Assembly: GCA_000384615.1 (NCBI GenBank)
Contig: ARQU01000001.1
Coordinates: 1 to 64,000 of the forward strand
DNA from: an alpha proteobacterium SCGC AAA536-G10
Lineage (GTDB): Bacteria; Pseudomonadota; Alphaproteobacteria; Puniceispirillales; Marisalimonadaceae
DNA: 64,000 nt
Direction: 5' to 3'
Shown: piece after piece, positions 55,707-64,000 of the stretch
Layout of the letters: the number at the start of each line of letters is the position of its first letter
Numbering within the stretch: the stretch's first letter is position 1
The notes under the pieces: model-generated
What the model saw: only the letters and a program-made list of their open reading frames with translations
What the model was told of the DNA's origin: nothing
The model's database searches: none
Translations under genes and position numbers: made by a program

Positions 55707-56804
55707 ATGAGTTTGTCTAATATTGAAGAGGTTATAGAAGAAGCTTCAAAAGGTAAGATTTTTATTCTTGTAGATGATGAAGATAGAGAAAATGAAGGCG
55801 ATTTATGTGTTTTAGGTGAATATGCTTCACCTGATGCCATAAATTTCATGGCAAAATATGGTAGGGGGCTTATTTGTCTATCATTAACTAGAATTCAGTC
55901 TGAAAAGTTGGGTTTATCTCTAATGGAACGAAGAAATGAAGGTAGATTTGAAACTGCTTTTACAGTCTCAATAGAAGCGAGTGATGGTGTTACTACTGGT
56001 ATATCCGCTGGCGATAGATCATTGACAATTAAAACTGCTATTAATTTAAATGCATCTAAAAATGAAATCACAACTCCTGGTCATGTTTTTCCTCTTATTG
56101 CTAAAGACGGAGGCACACTTATAAGAGCTGGTCATACCGAAGCTGTTGTAGACATAGCCAAGTTAGCTAATGCGAATCCGTCTGGCGTTATTTGTGAAAT
56201 AATGAAAGATAACGGAGAGATGGCCAGATTACCAGATCTTTTACAATTTTCAAAAAAACATAATATTATAATTGCTTCTATCTCTGATTTAATTTCATAT
56301 AGGCGCAAACATGAATTTTATATTAGAAGAGTTTCAGAATCTGTATTAGAAAGTAAGTTTGGAGGAGTATGGAGGTTAATAGTATTTAAAAATATTATAG
56401 ATAATTCTGAGCATGTAGCTTTGGTTAAAGGTATTATTAATAAAAAAAATACTATTTTAGTTAGAGTTCATGCATTAGATTTATTATCTGATGTTCTTGG
56501 AGACCAATCAGGAAATAGAACTGGGTCTGAATTGTCAATTGCAATGGAAACTATATCAAAAAATAAAAATGGCATAATTATATTAATAAGAGACTTATCA
56601 TCAGAATCTATATCAAAGAAATTTTCTAGAAATATAAAAAATTCTACTAAAAATTTAAAAAGTATAAGAGATTATGGTGTAGGAGCCCAAATACTACTAG
56701 ATTTAGGGGTGAAAAATATGACGATTTTATCTAATACAAAAGCGAATGCGATAGGTTTAGAAGGTTTTGGTTTAAGTATTAAAAATTGGCAAAAATTAGG
56801 TTAA
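55707..56804 (+). CDS. ribB: 3,4-dihydroxy-2-butanone-4-phosphate synthase with degenerate GTP cyclohydrolase II domain
   Basis: The N-terminal 200 residues form the DHBP synthase, which makes the four-carbon unit of riboflavin: LVDDEDRENEGDLCV, YGRGLICL, ISAGDRSLTIK, TPGHVFPL and RAGHTEAVVDIAKL. The C-terminal 160 residues resemble GTP cyclohydrolase II in fold and ending (LRDYG-like SIRDYGVGAQIL, GLEGFGL). The three zinc cysteines and the catalytic TGDxxGSxRCDC region are absent; the segment reads LSDVLGDQSGNRTGSEL. It is therefore of the RibBX type, with DHBP synthase activity only, and a separate RibA must be encoded outside the window. Confidence 0.9.
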   Translation: MSLSNIEEVIEEASKGKIFILVDDEDRENEGDLCVLGEYASPDAINFMAKYGRGLICLSLTRIQSEKLGLSLMERRNEGRFETAFTVSIEASDGVTTGISAGDRSLTIKTAINLNASKNEITTPGHVFPLIAKDGGTLIRAGHTEAVVDIAKLANANPSGVICEIMKDNGEMARLPDLLQFSKKHNIIIASISDLISYRRKHEFYIRRVSESVLESKFGGVWRLIVFKNIIDNSEHVALVKGIINKKNTILVRVHALDLLSDVLGDQSGNRTGSELSIAMETISKNKNGIIILIRDLSSESISKKFSRNIKNSTKNLKSIRDYGVGAQILLDLGVKNMTILSNTKANAIGLEGFGLSIKNWQKLG

Positions 56805-56808
56805 TTAA

Positions 56809-57258
56809 ATGTTAAAAAATAAAAAAGTACTTTTAGTCTGTTCACCGTATTATAAAAAGATAACAGAAAACTTAATAAAAGGTGCTTCGCAGATTTTAAA
56901 AAAAAATTCTGTCGAATTTAAAATAATTGATGTTCCAGGTGCTTTAGAAATAGCTCCTGCAATTAAATATTTTTCTGAAAGTTCATCAAAAAATCAATTA
57001 TTTGACGGTTATGTTGCTTTGGGTTGTATTATAAGAGGTAAAACATATCATTTTGAAATTGTTTCAAATGAATCAGCTAGAGGTTTAAGTGAATTAACAA
57101 TAAAGTATTCTTTGCCGATAGGAAATGGAATTTTAACTGTAGAGAATGTAGATCAAGCAATTGAAAGATCAGATCCCTTAAAACTTAATAAAGGTAAAGG
57201 TGCAGCTTTAGCATGTTTGTCTTTAATTAAACATAAAAATAATAATTCAAATGAATAA
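56809..57258 (+). CDS. ribH: 6,7-dimethyl-8-ribityllumazine synthase
   Basis: RibH condenses the RibD product with the RibB product to lumazine. The 149-residue subunit has VPGALEIAPAIKYF, LGCIIRGKTYHFEIVSNESA (with the catalytic His) and LPIGNGILTVENVDQAIER. It overlaps nusB by eight bases, the ribH-nusB arrangement known from many bacteria. Confidence 0.97.
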   Translation: MLKNKKVLLVCSPYYKKITENLIKGASQILKKNSVEFKIIDVPGALEIAPAIKYFSESSSKNQLFDGYVALGCIIRGKTYHFEIVSNESARGLSELTIKYSLPIGNGILTVENVDQAIERSDPLKLNKGKGAALACLSLIKHKNNNSNE

Positions 57259-57724
57259 ATCGCTAATTAAAGTTAAAGACAATGTTAGGCATATTTCAAT
57301 AATAAAAAAAACTGCTGCTAGAATATGTTCTACTCAAGTTCTCTATGGCGCCGCCTTCTTAGAAAGTGATATAGATTTATTAATCAAATCTTATATGGAT
57401 AATTATTTAGAAACAGTTTTAATAGAATTAGGTATAAAAAAAATTGATACTGATTTGTTTACCTCAATAACTAAAGGTGTACAAAAAAATAAAATAAGTA
57501 TTGATGATATAATATCTAGGCATTTGTCAAAAGATTGGAGTTTCAGCAGATTAAGTGAAACAGAAAAATCTGTGCTTAGATTAGCAACCTACGAACTACT
57601 TTTTGATAAAAAATTTAAAAAAATTACAATTATTAATGAGTACATAAGTATTGTTGAATCTTTTGGTGGAAATCCGAATTTTGCCAATGGTATATTAGAA
57701 AGTATATCAAATAAAAAATTATAA
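57251..57724 (+). CDS. nusB: transcription antitermination factor NusB
   Basis: NusB binds boxA RNA with S10 (NusE) and keeps rRNA operon transcription processive. The 157-residue all-helical protein shows ARICSTQVLYGA at the N-terminus, and the C-terminal signatures LATYELLFDKKFKKITIINEY and ESFGGNPNFANGILESI, all typical. It lies between ribH and thiL. Confidence 0.94.
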   Translation: MNKSLIKVKDNVRHISIIKKTAARICSTQVLYGAAFLESDIDLLIKSYMDNYLETVLIELGIKKIDTDLFTSITKGVQKNKISIDDIISRHLSKDWSFSRLSETEKSVLRLATYELLFDKKFKKITIINEYISIVESFGGNPNFANGILESISNKKL

Positions 57725-57735
57725 ATATATTTTAA

Positions 57736-58671
57736 ATGAATGAATTTGATTACATAGAAAAATATTTTCAGCCACTTACAAGTGATGAAGCTAGAAATTT
57801 GAAAGATGATGCTGCAATATTTAATCAAAAATCTAATTATGATCTTGTAATTAGTACTGATACATTGGTTGAAGGGATACATTTTTTTGGTCATGAAAAC
57901 CCAAAACATATAGCCAAAAAAAGTTTAAGGGTGAATTTGTCTGATATGGCAGCAATGGGTGTAAAGCCAATTTTTTATAATTTGTCCATAAGCGTTCCTA
58001 AAAATAAAGTTAATAACTTCATTCCAAAATTTGCACGAGGTCTTTTTGAAGACCAATTACTATATGGATTAAAGTTAATTGGAGGTGATTTAACATCTTC
58101 ATTACAACACATTAACATAACTATAACTATATTCGGTGAAACTCTTAATAAAAAATCAATCTCGAGAGATGGAGCAAAAATAGGGGACATACTTTATGTT
58201 ACAGGGGTTTTAGGACTTTCAAAAATCGGGTTAGATAATTTTTTTTCTAAGTCTAAGAGATTTGTTTTAGCAAAAAAAAGATATTTATTTCCAGAACCAC
58301 GAGTTGATCTTGGCCTTCGTCTAAATACAATAGCAAACTGTATGATTGATATTTCAGACGGTTTAATTCAAGATGCAAGTCATCTAGCTAAAAATTCAAA
58401 TTTGTCAATCGTGCTTGATATTGGAAAGATACCCTTACCTTCTTTAATTCTTAAAAAAGATATCTTATTAGATGCAGCTTTACATGGAGGTGATGATTAT
58501 GAATTATTATTTTCTTGTGACCCCATCTATGAAAAAAAGATAAAAAAATTATCTATAGAAAAAAATATAGCTATTACTAGTATAGGTTTTTTTGAAAACT
58601 TTAAAAAAGATTATATTAAAATTAAAAATCACAATCATTACTTAAAGGACAAGTCATATAAGCATTTTTAA
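57736..58671 (+). CDS. thiL: thiamine-monophosphate kinase
   Basis: ThiL phosphorylates thiamine monophosphate to the active diphosphate. The 311-residue PurM-like ATP-binding protein has DDAAIFNQ, STDTLVEGIHFF, LRVNLSDMAAMG, LIGGDLTSS, DISDGLIQDASHLA and GGDDYELLFSC. It follows nusB by 11 bases. Its 3' end overlaps the convergent bamE gene by four bases. Confidence 0.96.
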   Translation: MNEFDYIEKYFQPLTSDEARNLKDDAAIFNQKSNYDLVISTDTLVEGIHFFGHENPKHIAKKSLRVNLSDMAAMGVKPIFYNLSISVPKNKVNNFIPKFARGLFEDQLLYGLKLIGGDLTSSLQHINITITIFGETLNKKSISRDGAKIGDILYVTGVLGLSKIGLDNFFSKSKRFVLAKKRYLFPEPRVDLGLRLNTIANCMIDISDGLIQDASHLAKNSNLSIVLDIGKIPLPSLILKKDILLDAALHGGDDYELLFSCDPIYEKKIKKLSIEKNIAITSIGFFENFKKDYIKIKNHNHYLKDKSYKHF

Positions 58672-59096
58672 TTTTGAATATTTTGTCTTCTTAAGTTATT
58701 TAAAAGTTCTTTCCATACAAATACAGAACTTTTTTTATCACTTGTTTTGTCAGAAACTAAAATATTGAAACTGTCTTTTTCAGAATATTCTTTAAAATTT
58801 TTCACAATATTATTATCACTCAAAATAATTTCATAAACTAACAATTTTTTAGTCTTAATTCTATCTAATAGCTTATAACTGGTTTTATGCGAAACATAAT
58901 AAATTACATTTTTTTTAAAAACACTTTCAAATACAGGAGGTCCATATTTGTTAATTAAATCTTTTTTAGAAGTTTTACCAATTTCAATTTTAATTTTATT
59001 GAACTTTACTTCAGAAAGACCATTATTTTGATAATATTGTGAACAGGATGTTGAAATAAATAAGAAAACACAAATAAAAAGTTTGAAATGATACAT
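58668..59096 (-). CDS. bamE: outer membrane protein assembly factor BamE-like lipoprotein
   Basis: BamE/SmpA is a lipoprotein of the BAM complex that inserts beta-barrels. The 142-residue precursor has a signal peptide ending in a lipobox at about residues 15-18 (STSC). The BamE domain shows IEIGKTSKKDLINKYGPPVFES, the typical helix-helix start with a GxP turn, and then beta strands (VIYYVSHKT, VYEIILSDNNIV). The place next to the CBP3 chaperone and plsX is the normal one in alphaproteobacteria. It is divergent from the CBP3 gene. Confidence 0.85.
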   Translation of the reverse strand: MYHFKLFICVFLFISTSCSQYYQNNGLSEVKFNKIKIEIGKTSKKDLINKYGPPVFESVFKKNVIYYVSHKTSYKLLDRIKTKKLLVYEIILSDNNIVKNFKEYSEKDSFNILVSDKTSDKKSSVFVWKELLNNLRRQNIQN

Positions 59097-59162
59097 ATAT
59101 GTTTCCAGGTAAAATGTTTTAATATATAGATATAAGTTAATTTAAATTACTATATTATGTAA

Positions 59163-59702
59163 ATGTTTTTTAATTCTTACACAAGTTCTCAGTCTCAGAT
59201 AAGAGATTTAATTGATAGTTTTTATTATAAAATTGTCAACGTTTCTCGAAATAAAGCTTTTTATGACAAGCTGGCTGTTCCTGACACAATTGACGGTAGA
59301 TACGACTTATTAGTTTTATTTGCTATAATTTTTACATTTAATCTTTCTAAATGTGGCTCCAAGGGTCAAGAATTATCACAAAATTTATTTGACAAAATTT
59401 TTCTAGATTTAGATTTAAGTTTGAGGGAGTTAGGTGCAGGAGACGCAGGAGTTCATATTAAAATAAAGCAAATGATCAATTTATATATGGGTCGTCAACA
59501 AGCTTATTGTAATTGTTTAAAAAATAAAGATTTCAATAAATTAAAAAAACATATTATAAAAAACGTATATAGAAATGTTGACAATTTTGGTAATTCTCCT
59601 GAATTACTGGTAGAATATTGTAAGAAAATTTTTTTAGAATTTCAAAATAAAAATCACAAATATTTTTTATTAAATGAATTTAACTTCCCTAATTATGATT
59701 AA
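59163..59702 (+). CDS. ubiquinol-cytochrome c chaperone (CBP3/UQCC1) family protein
   Basis: This 179-residue alpha-helical protein has VSRNKAFYDKLAVPDTIDGRY, DLSLRELGAGDAGVHIKIKQM and FYGR-like LYMGRQQAYCN, which fit the CBP3 domain. In mitochondria and alphaproteobacteria this domain assists cytochrome b or bc1 assembly. Its neighbours bamE and plsX are conserved. The DUF177/YceD gene that often follows it in relatives is missing here. No signal peptide is seen. Confidence 0.87.
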   Translation: MFFNSYTSSQSQIRDLIDSFYYKIVNVSRNKAFYDKLAVPDTIDGRYDLLVLFAIIFTFNLSKCGSKGQELSQNLFDKIFLDLDLSLRELGAGDAGVHIKIKQMINLYMGRQQAYCNCLKNKDFNKLKKHIIKNVYRNVDNFGNSPELLVEYCKKIFLEFQNKNHKYFLLNEFNFPNYD

Positions 59703-59814
59703 TGTTTTTTAGGGTATTACAATACTTATATTACTTTGTTTTAATTATGTGTTATTGATTACAAACTATTTAATATATCTTAAAATTAAAGTTAACCCCA
59801 TATTGGAGTTTTTT

Positions 59815-60834
59815 TTGAAAAAATCTATTCACTTATCATTGGACGCTATGGGTGGTGATAATGCTCCTCAGATAGTAGTTGATGGTGCTGCTCAATCAAA
59901 AATAAGACATCCTAACATCAAATTTTCTTTTTTTGGAAATGAAAATAAATTATCCCCATTAATATGTTCTCAAAGTATACTTAAAAATTCTAAGATTATT
60001 CATACTGACGAGACTATTGATGCAAATGAAAAGCCAAGCGTTGCTGTAAGAAAAAGAAGAAACTCTTCTATGGGGATGGCTATTCAATCAGTTAAATCAG
60101 GATATACTGATGCGATAGTTTCTGCTGGAAATACTGGTGCATTAATGGCAATGACAAAATTGTTTTTGAGACCTATTGAAGGTATAAGTAGACCAGCAAT
60201 TGCAGCTTATTTCCCAACTATAAAAGGTGAAAGTTGTATGCTTGACTTGGGTGCAAATATTGAATGTGATGCAAAAAATTTAGTACAATTTGCTTTTATG
60301 GGACAGGCATTTGCAAATATAGTTATGGGTGTTAATAATCCTTCAATATCTCTTTTGAATATTGGTGAAGAAGAACAAAAAGGTCTAGATTATATAAAAG
60401 AGGCTTCACAAATTTTATCTAGCTTAAAAGGTCAAATTAATTATACAGGCTTTATTGAAGGAGACAAAATTGCGCAAGGTATTTCAGATGTAATTATTGC
60501 TGACGGTTTTAGTGGAAATATATCTTTAAAAACAGCTGAAGGTACTGCTTTATTTGTAACATCCTATTTAAAAAAAGCATTTTCCAGCTCTTTAAGTTCT
60601 AAAATAGGATATTTGTTTGCTAGAAAATCAATGAGTGATTTTAAATTACAAATGGATCCTAGAAAATATAATGGAGCCGTTTTTTTAGGCCTAAATGGTG
60701 TTGCGGTGAAAAGTCATGGTGGAACAGATGCCTTTGGTTTTGCTAATGCTATTAGTGTTGCTGTAGATATGGTAAAATATAATTTTATTCATGATTTAAA
60801 AAATAGAATTACTGAAATAAGCATAAGCGTATAA
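59815..60834 (+). CDS. plsX: phosphate acyltransferase PlsX
   Basis: PlsX makes acyl phosphate from acyl-ACP for phospholipid synthesis. The 339-residue protein starts at TTG 59815 (MKKSIHLSLDAMGGDNAP), supported by GGAG about eight bases upstream. Longer in-frame starts would add a non-conserved stretch. Further motifs are ANEKPSVAVRKRRNSSM, SAGNTGALMA, LDLGANIECDAKNL and DGFSGNISLKTAEG. It starts the plsX-fabH-ihfA-merR series. Confidence 0.95.
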   Translation: MKKSIHLSLDAMGGDNAPQIVVDGAAQSKIRHPNIKFSFFGNENKLSPLICSQSILKNSKIIHTDETIDANEKPSVAVRKRRNSSMGMAIQSVKSGYTDAIVSAGNTGALMAMTKLFLRPIEGISRPAIAAYFPTIKGESCMLDLGANIECDAKNLVQFAFMGQAFANIVMGVNNPSISLLNIGEEEQKGLDYIKEASQILSSLKGQINYTGFIEGDKIAQGISDVIIADGFSGNISLKTAEGTALFVTSYLKKAFSSSLSSKIGYLFARKSMSDFKLQMDPRKYNGAVFLGLNGVAVKSHGGTDAFGFANAISVAVDMVKYNFIHDLKNRITEISISV

Positions 60835-60858
60835 TTTTAAATATATGGAGAAATTATC

Positions 60859-61848
60859 ATTTCTAAAAAAATATTATTGACTGGAGTTGGTTCATACCTC
60901 CCAAATAATAAATATTCAAATGAAGATCTTTCTAAATTTGTAGAAACTTCTGATGAGTGGATTACAAAACGATCAGGTATAAAATTTCGTCATTTTGTAT
61001 CCAATAATGAAACAACCTCAGATATGGCTGTACATGCTGCTTTAAATGCTATTAAAAATTCTCAAATTAAAAAAGAAGATATTGATTTAATTATTGTTGC
61101 AACTACAACACCGGACAACACCTTCCCGGCGACAGCAACTCTTGTACAAAAAAAATTAGGAGTAAATGCAGTTTCTTTTGACGTACAGGCAGTATGTGCT
61201 GGATTTGTTTTCGCATTATCCGTAGCAAAATCTATGATGATAGACAATAATTATACTAATTGCTTAGTTGTTGGGGCTGATTCAATGTCAAAACTTCTTA
61301 ATTGGAAAGATAGGACCACTTCAGTATTATTTGGTGATGGTGCTGGAGCTGTAATACTTCAAAAATTCGAGTGTGTTAATAGAAGATTAAAAGATTGGGG
61401 AATATTATCTAATGTGATTCATTCAGATGGTAGTTTATATAATTTATTGAAAACTAGTGGAGGTGTTGCTTTTAATCAAATGACTGGCTTTATAGAGATG
61501 TCTGGTAAAGAAGTTTTTAAACATGCCATTGACAAATTATCATCATCTTTAGAAGAAGCTTTGTCTCTTTCAAACAAAGAAGTTAATCAATTAGACTGGT
61601 TGGTACCTCATCAAGCAAACCAAAGAATAATTTTAGCAGTAGCAGATAGATTAAGAATGAATACTCAAAAAATAATTTCAACTGTTAAGGTTCATGGGAA
61701 CACATCTGCTGCTTCAATACCTTTAGCTTTAGATTATGCCATATCTGCTAAAAAAGTTAAAAATGGCAATCTAATAGGATTACAGGCGATTGGTGGTGGC
61801 TTGAGTTGGGGAGCTTCAGTAATTCGAATTGGAAAGCCACAAAATTAA
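60859..61848 (+). CDS. fabH: 3-oxoacyl-ACP synthase III
   Basis: FabH starts fatty acid synthesis by condensing acetyl-CoA with malonyl-ACP. The triad is visible: Cys in VQAVCAGFVFAL, His in LVPHQANQRI and Asn in VHGNTSAAS. GDGAGAVIL and the C-terminal GGGLSWGA are also standard. The usual N-terminus (KKILLTGVGSYLP) has no ATG, GTG or TTG before it. The ATT at 60859, eight bases after GGAG, gives the complete first strand, whereas the first ordinary codon (TTG 60877) would remove six residues. The ATT start is an inference. Confidence 0.93.
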   Translation: MSKKILLTGVGSYLPNNKYSNEDLSKFVETSDEWITKRSGIKFRHFVSNNETTSDMAVHAALNAIKNSQIKKEDIDLIIVATTTPDNTFPATATLVQKKLGVNAVSFDVQAVCAGFVFALSVAKSMMIDNNYTNCLVVGADSMSKLLNWKDRTTSVLFGDGAGAVILQKFECVNRRLKDWGILSNVIHSDGSLYNLLKTSGGVAFNQMTGFIEMSGKEVFKHAIDKLSSSLEEALSLSNKEVNQLDWLVPHQANQRIILAVADRLRMNTQKIISTVKVHGNTSAASIPLALDYAISAKKVKNGNLIGLQAIGGGLSWGASVIRIGKPQN

Positions 61849-61890
61849 AAAAAAACTTTTATATTATCTAAATTTCATTAGAATAAAACA

Positions 61891-62175
61891 ATGAAAAAAA
61901 CTGTGACTAGAAATGATATAATTGAAGCTATTAGCGAAAATGTCGGTTTATCCTTATCCGATTCATCTGTAATAATTGAAGAAATTTTTGAGTTAATAAT
62001 AAATGAACTTGAAAAAGGAAATGAAGTAAAAGTTTCTTCTTTTGGAACTTTTTCTGTAAGACATAAAAAGCAAAGAATTGGTAGGAATCCTAAAACTGGA
62101 ATTGAAGCTCCAATTAATGCAAGAAATGTAGTTACTTTTAGTTCTTCAAATATTTTAAAAATGAATTTTAAATAA
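61891..62175 (+). CDS. ihfA: integration host factor subunit alpha
   Basis: IHF bends DNA in a sequence-preferring way. The 94-residue HU/IHF-fold protein has TVTRNDIIEAISENVGLS, GNEVKVSSFGTFSVRHKK and the DNA-intercalating arm RIGRNPKTGIEAPINARNVVTF with the conserved Pro. Its place after fabH and before a MerR gene identifies it as the alpha subunit rather than HU or beta. Confidence 0.95.
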   Translation: MKKTVTRNDIIEAISENVGLSLSDSSVIIEEIFELIINELEKGNEVKVSSFGTFSVRHKKQRIGRNPKTGIEAPINARNVVTFSSSNILKMNFK

Positions 62176-62193
62176 AACTAAAGTTTAAATCAA

Positions 62194-62535
62194 ATGTATG
62201 AAGAAAATAATTTTTATACAATCTCTAAAACTGCTACCATAGTTGGTGTTCAAACGCATGTGCTAAGATTTTGGGAAAAAAAGTTTTTTATTTTAAAACC
62301 AAAAAAAAGTTTAAGTGGTAGAAGATATTATTCATCCCTAGATATTGAATATCTATTGATAATTAAAAAATTATTATATGAAGAAGGCTTTACAATTAAA
62401 GGAGCAATAAACTTAATTAATAAAAAATACAAAGATAAAACAGACGTCTCTCAAGATAGAATTAATAAGAACATTGTGCTAATAAAGTCTCTCATTAGAG
62501 AAGGCTCATCTTTGATTAAGAAAAATTTAGACTAA
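62194..62535 (+). CDS. MerR-family transcriptional regulator
   Basis: This 113-residue protein has an N-terminal MerR winged helix: YTISKTATIVGVQTHVLRFW (residues 8-27) and GRRYYSSLDIEYLLIIKKL. A short helical tail follows, with no sensing domain and no metal-binding Cys. The ihfA-merR pairing is conserved in alphaproteobacteria; targets are unknown. It is convergent with the PpiD-like gene four bases further on. Confidence 0.9.
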   Translation: MYEENNFYTISKTATIVGVQTHVLRFWEKKFFILKPKKSLSGRRYYSSLDIEYLLIIKKLLYEEGFTIKGAINLINKKYKDKTDVSQDRINKNIVLIKSLIREGSSLIKKNLD

Positions 62536-62539
62536 TCTA

Positions 62540-64000
62540 TTAATTATTGTTAATAAATAGTTCATTAATTAATGAAAAGTCTCTTTTTAGCTTATGTTTA
62601 ACTCCTAAATTTTGCAAATAAAAATTTAAAAAATCGTTAAAAAAACTGCTCGACAATGTTTTATTAAAATTATTATAAATTTCTTTATTTAGATCATATT
62701 TTTTTGTAGTAGTATTCAACACTTTAACTGCAAAAATATAATTTTGAGACTGTAAATAATTAACTTTTTTATTTTCAATATCAAAAATTTTGTTAATTAA
62801 AAAAGTGTCGTTAATCTTATCTATAGATTTACTTGTTCTTTCTATGTTCATTTTAGATGATAAATTATTTTTTGTTAGAACTGATTCTTTGGCTTTCTCT
62901 TTAGACTTCAAAATTAATTCTTTATTTAACCAATCATTATAGACATTAGTCCTAATCTTAACAAATAGTGGAAGTTCTTCTGCATTCTCATTAGTAACTT
63001 CAATTAAATTATATGTGTCTTCATTAGAATTAAAAATTTCACTCAACTCATTCACATTAGTACTCCAAACGTTTTCTAAAAAAACCTTATTTTTACTAAA
63101 AAACTTTTTTGCAGTTGAGTAGGAGTAAATAAAGCCATTTTTAGAGATCATTTTTATATTTTTAACAGTAACATTTTTGTTAAATAATTCAGATTTCGAG
63201 ATTTCGTCTAAGTTATTACCTTCCGCTATTAAATCTTCAACTTCATCTAATTTTTCAAAAAGAATATCGAGTGATAATTCTTTTAGTAATTTTTCTTTTA
63301 CATCTTTAATAGAATCTTCATAATTTACTTGTTTTTCCTCAGCTATATTTATTATCTTATAAATAGTTAAACCAAATTTAGTTTTTATAGGTCCCAAAAC
63401 TTGGTTCAATTTACCCTTAAAAATTTTATCAGCGCTATCTGATGGTAGGTCTGATTTTTCTAGATAGCCAATATTTGTGTCATTTTCTGATAAATCAAAA
63501 TATTCTTTTGCAAGATCATCAAAAGCATTGCCTTTATCAATCGAATTCATAAATTTTTTTGCCTTAGTTTGATCTTGTGTAGTTATTTGTAGAAGTTCTC
63601 TCTTTTCTGGAATAAAATAATTAGATTTTTCAATTTCATATTTTTCATTAACTTGTTTTTGATTTATCACTACTTGATCTTCAAAAATAGAAGGATCTAT
63701 TTCTAAGAATTTGATATTTCTTGTGATTGGTATTTTATAATTTTCTTTGTTGTTATTATAGAATGTTTTTAAGATACTATCTGCAGGCTTACTAATTTCA
63801 TTTTTATTAATCATTTCATATATTTCATAATTAATAGTTCTAATTTGATTTTGCCAATCCATTAATTTTTTAATTATTTTATCATCATAATATTCATTAA
63901 GTGAATATGGCATTGTTATTTGTTTAAGATTAGCTTCACTATTGATCATTTCTAAATAATTTGCTTCAGAAAGACCTGCATTTTTCAAAGATTGTAGGAA
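62540..64000 (-). CDS. PpiD/SurA-like periplasmic peptidyl-prolyl isomerase, 5' end outside the window
   Basis: The frame is open to the right edge, so the N-terminal membrane anchor is not seen. The visible 486 residues include a SurA_N/PpiD-like region (FLQSLKNAGLSEANYLEMI, then PITRNIKFLEIDPSIF). A PpiC rotamase domain follows (LLQITTQDQTKAKKFMNSID, FDDLAKEYFDLSENDTNIGY, LNQVLGPIKTKFGLTIYKI), and then a helical C-terminal part. It probably chaperones exported proteins at the periplasmic face of the inner membrane. In many alphaproteobacteria ppiD is near the trp genes; here it lies on the far side of the window. Confidence 0.88.
   Translation of the reverse strand, partial: FLQSLKNAGLSEANYLEMINSEANLKQITMPYSLNEYYDDKIIKKLMDWQNQIRTINYEIYEMINKNEISKPADSILKTFYNNNKENYKIPITRNIKFLEIDPSIFEDQVVINQKQVNEKYEIEKSNYFIPEKRELLQITTQDQTKAKKFMNSIDKGNAFDDLAKEYFDLSENDTNIGYLEKSDLPSDSADKIFKGKLNQVLGPIKTKFGLTIYKIINIAEEKQVNYEDSIKDVKEKLLKELSLDILFEKLDEVEDLIAEGNNLDEISKSELFNKNVTVKNIKMISKNGFIYSYSTAKKFFSKNKVFLENVWSTNVNELSEIFNSNEDTYNLIEVTNENAEELPLFVKIRTNVYNDWLNKELILKSKEKAKESVLTKNNLSSKMNIERTSKSIDKINDTFLINKIFDIENKKVNYLQSQNYIFAVKVLNTTTKKYDLNKEIYNNFNKTLSSSFFNDFLNFYLQNLGVKHKLKRDFSLINELFINNN

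Noticed and set aside
59703-59814. Missing or degraded DUF177 (yceD) gene before plsX.
   Set aside because: The gap is too short for the gene and shows no recognisable remnant. It is simple absence, and rpmF is also not here.

Overview
The window is AT-rich DNA from an alphaproteobacterium, most likely a streamlined marine lineage. Alphaproteobacterial signs are the gene order trpD-trpC-moaC-moeA-lexA, the nrdR-ribD-ribE-ribBA-ribH-nusB-thiL and plsX-fabH-ihfA-merR blocks, birA-coaX-rnj followed by a DUF1467 gene, a CBP3-type cytochrome bc1 chaperone, LpxI, and a GTTC-N7-GTTC type SOS box in front of lexA. Coding density is very high, intergenic gaps are short and TTG starts are frequent. No phage, IS element, CRISPR array or rRNA was seen. 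I cannot place the lineage more precisely; low-GC relatives of SAR116, HIMB59 or AEGEAN-169 are candidates.

Layout. 1-5960 (+): trpC (5' end missing), moaC, moeA, lexA, gltX, gltA. 5961-10269 (-): lipid A/fatty acid genes lpxB, lpxI, lpxA, fabZ, lpxD. 10293-11489 (-): a 5' fragment of trpC, then trpD. The first 95 bases of the window recur exactly, inverted, at 10297-10391. The fragment and the truncated copy are two halves of one trpC, so 1-10296 is either a genuine inversion or, more likely, an inverted assembly/amplification chimera. 11736-16032 (+): rplM-rpsI with a terminator, hom, recJ, tRNA-Glu. 16096-22059 (-): M19-type dipeptidase and an alpha/beta hydrolase, then the four-gene Anbu operon (circularly permuted ATP-grasp, alpha-E, transglutaminase-like, Anbu protease). 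22270-28145: CPA2 antiporter, thioesterase, Gfo/Idh oxidoreductase, a frameshifted alpha/beta hydrolase and an acyl-CoA ligase. 28168-38794: four EamA transporters, a PIF1-like helicase, gluconokinase plus 6-phosphogluconate dehydrogenase, and a three-subunit molybdenum hydroxylase.

38845-46375 is the Na+-NQR locus: nqrM and apbE on the minus strand, nqrABCDEF on the plus strand. It is followed at 46445 by a strongly degenerated NuoL-like protein and then birA-coaX-rnj. In many alphaproteobacteria the end of the complex I (nuo) operon sits in front of birA, so this looks like a site where complex I was replaced by Na+-NQR, leaving a relic or repurposed nuoL. 51724-58671 holds rpiB, glyA, nrdR, the riboflavin genes, nusB and thiL. 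58668-62535 holds bamE, the CBP3 chaperone, plsX, fabH, ihfA and a MerR regulator. The window ends inside a PpiD/SurA-like foldase gene.

Links between parts: MoaC and MoeA make the cofactor needed by the molybdenum hydroxylase. ApbE and NqrM mature the NQR complex. RibD/E/BA/H supply its flavins. FabZ, FabH and PlsX link fatty acid synthesis to the Lpx genes. Items most worth checking are the inverted trpC junction, the degenerate NuoL beside Na+-NQR, the Anbu operon, two genes broken at A8 tracts, and two genes that seem to lack a normal start codon.
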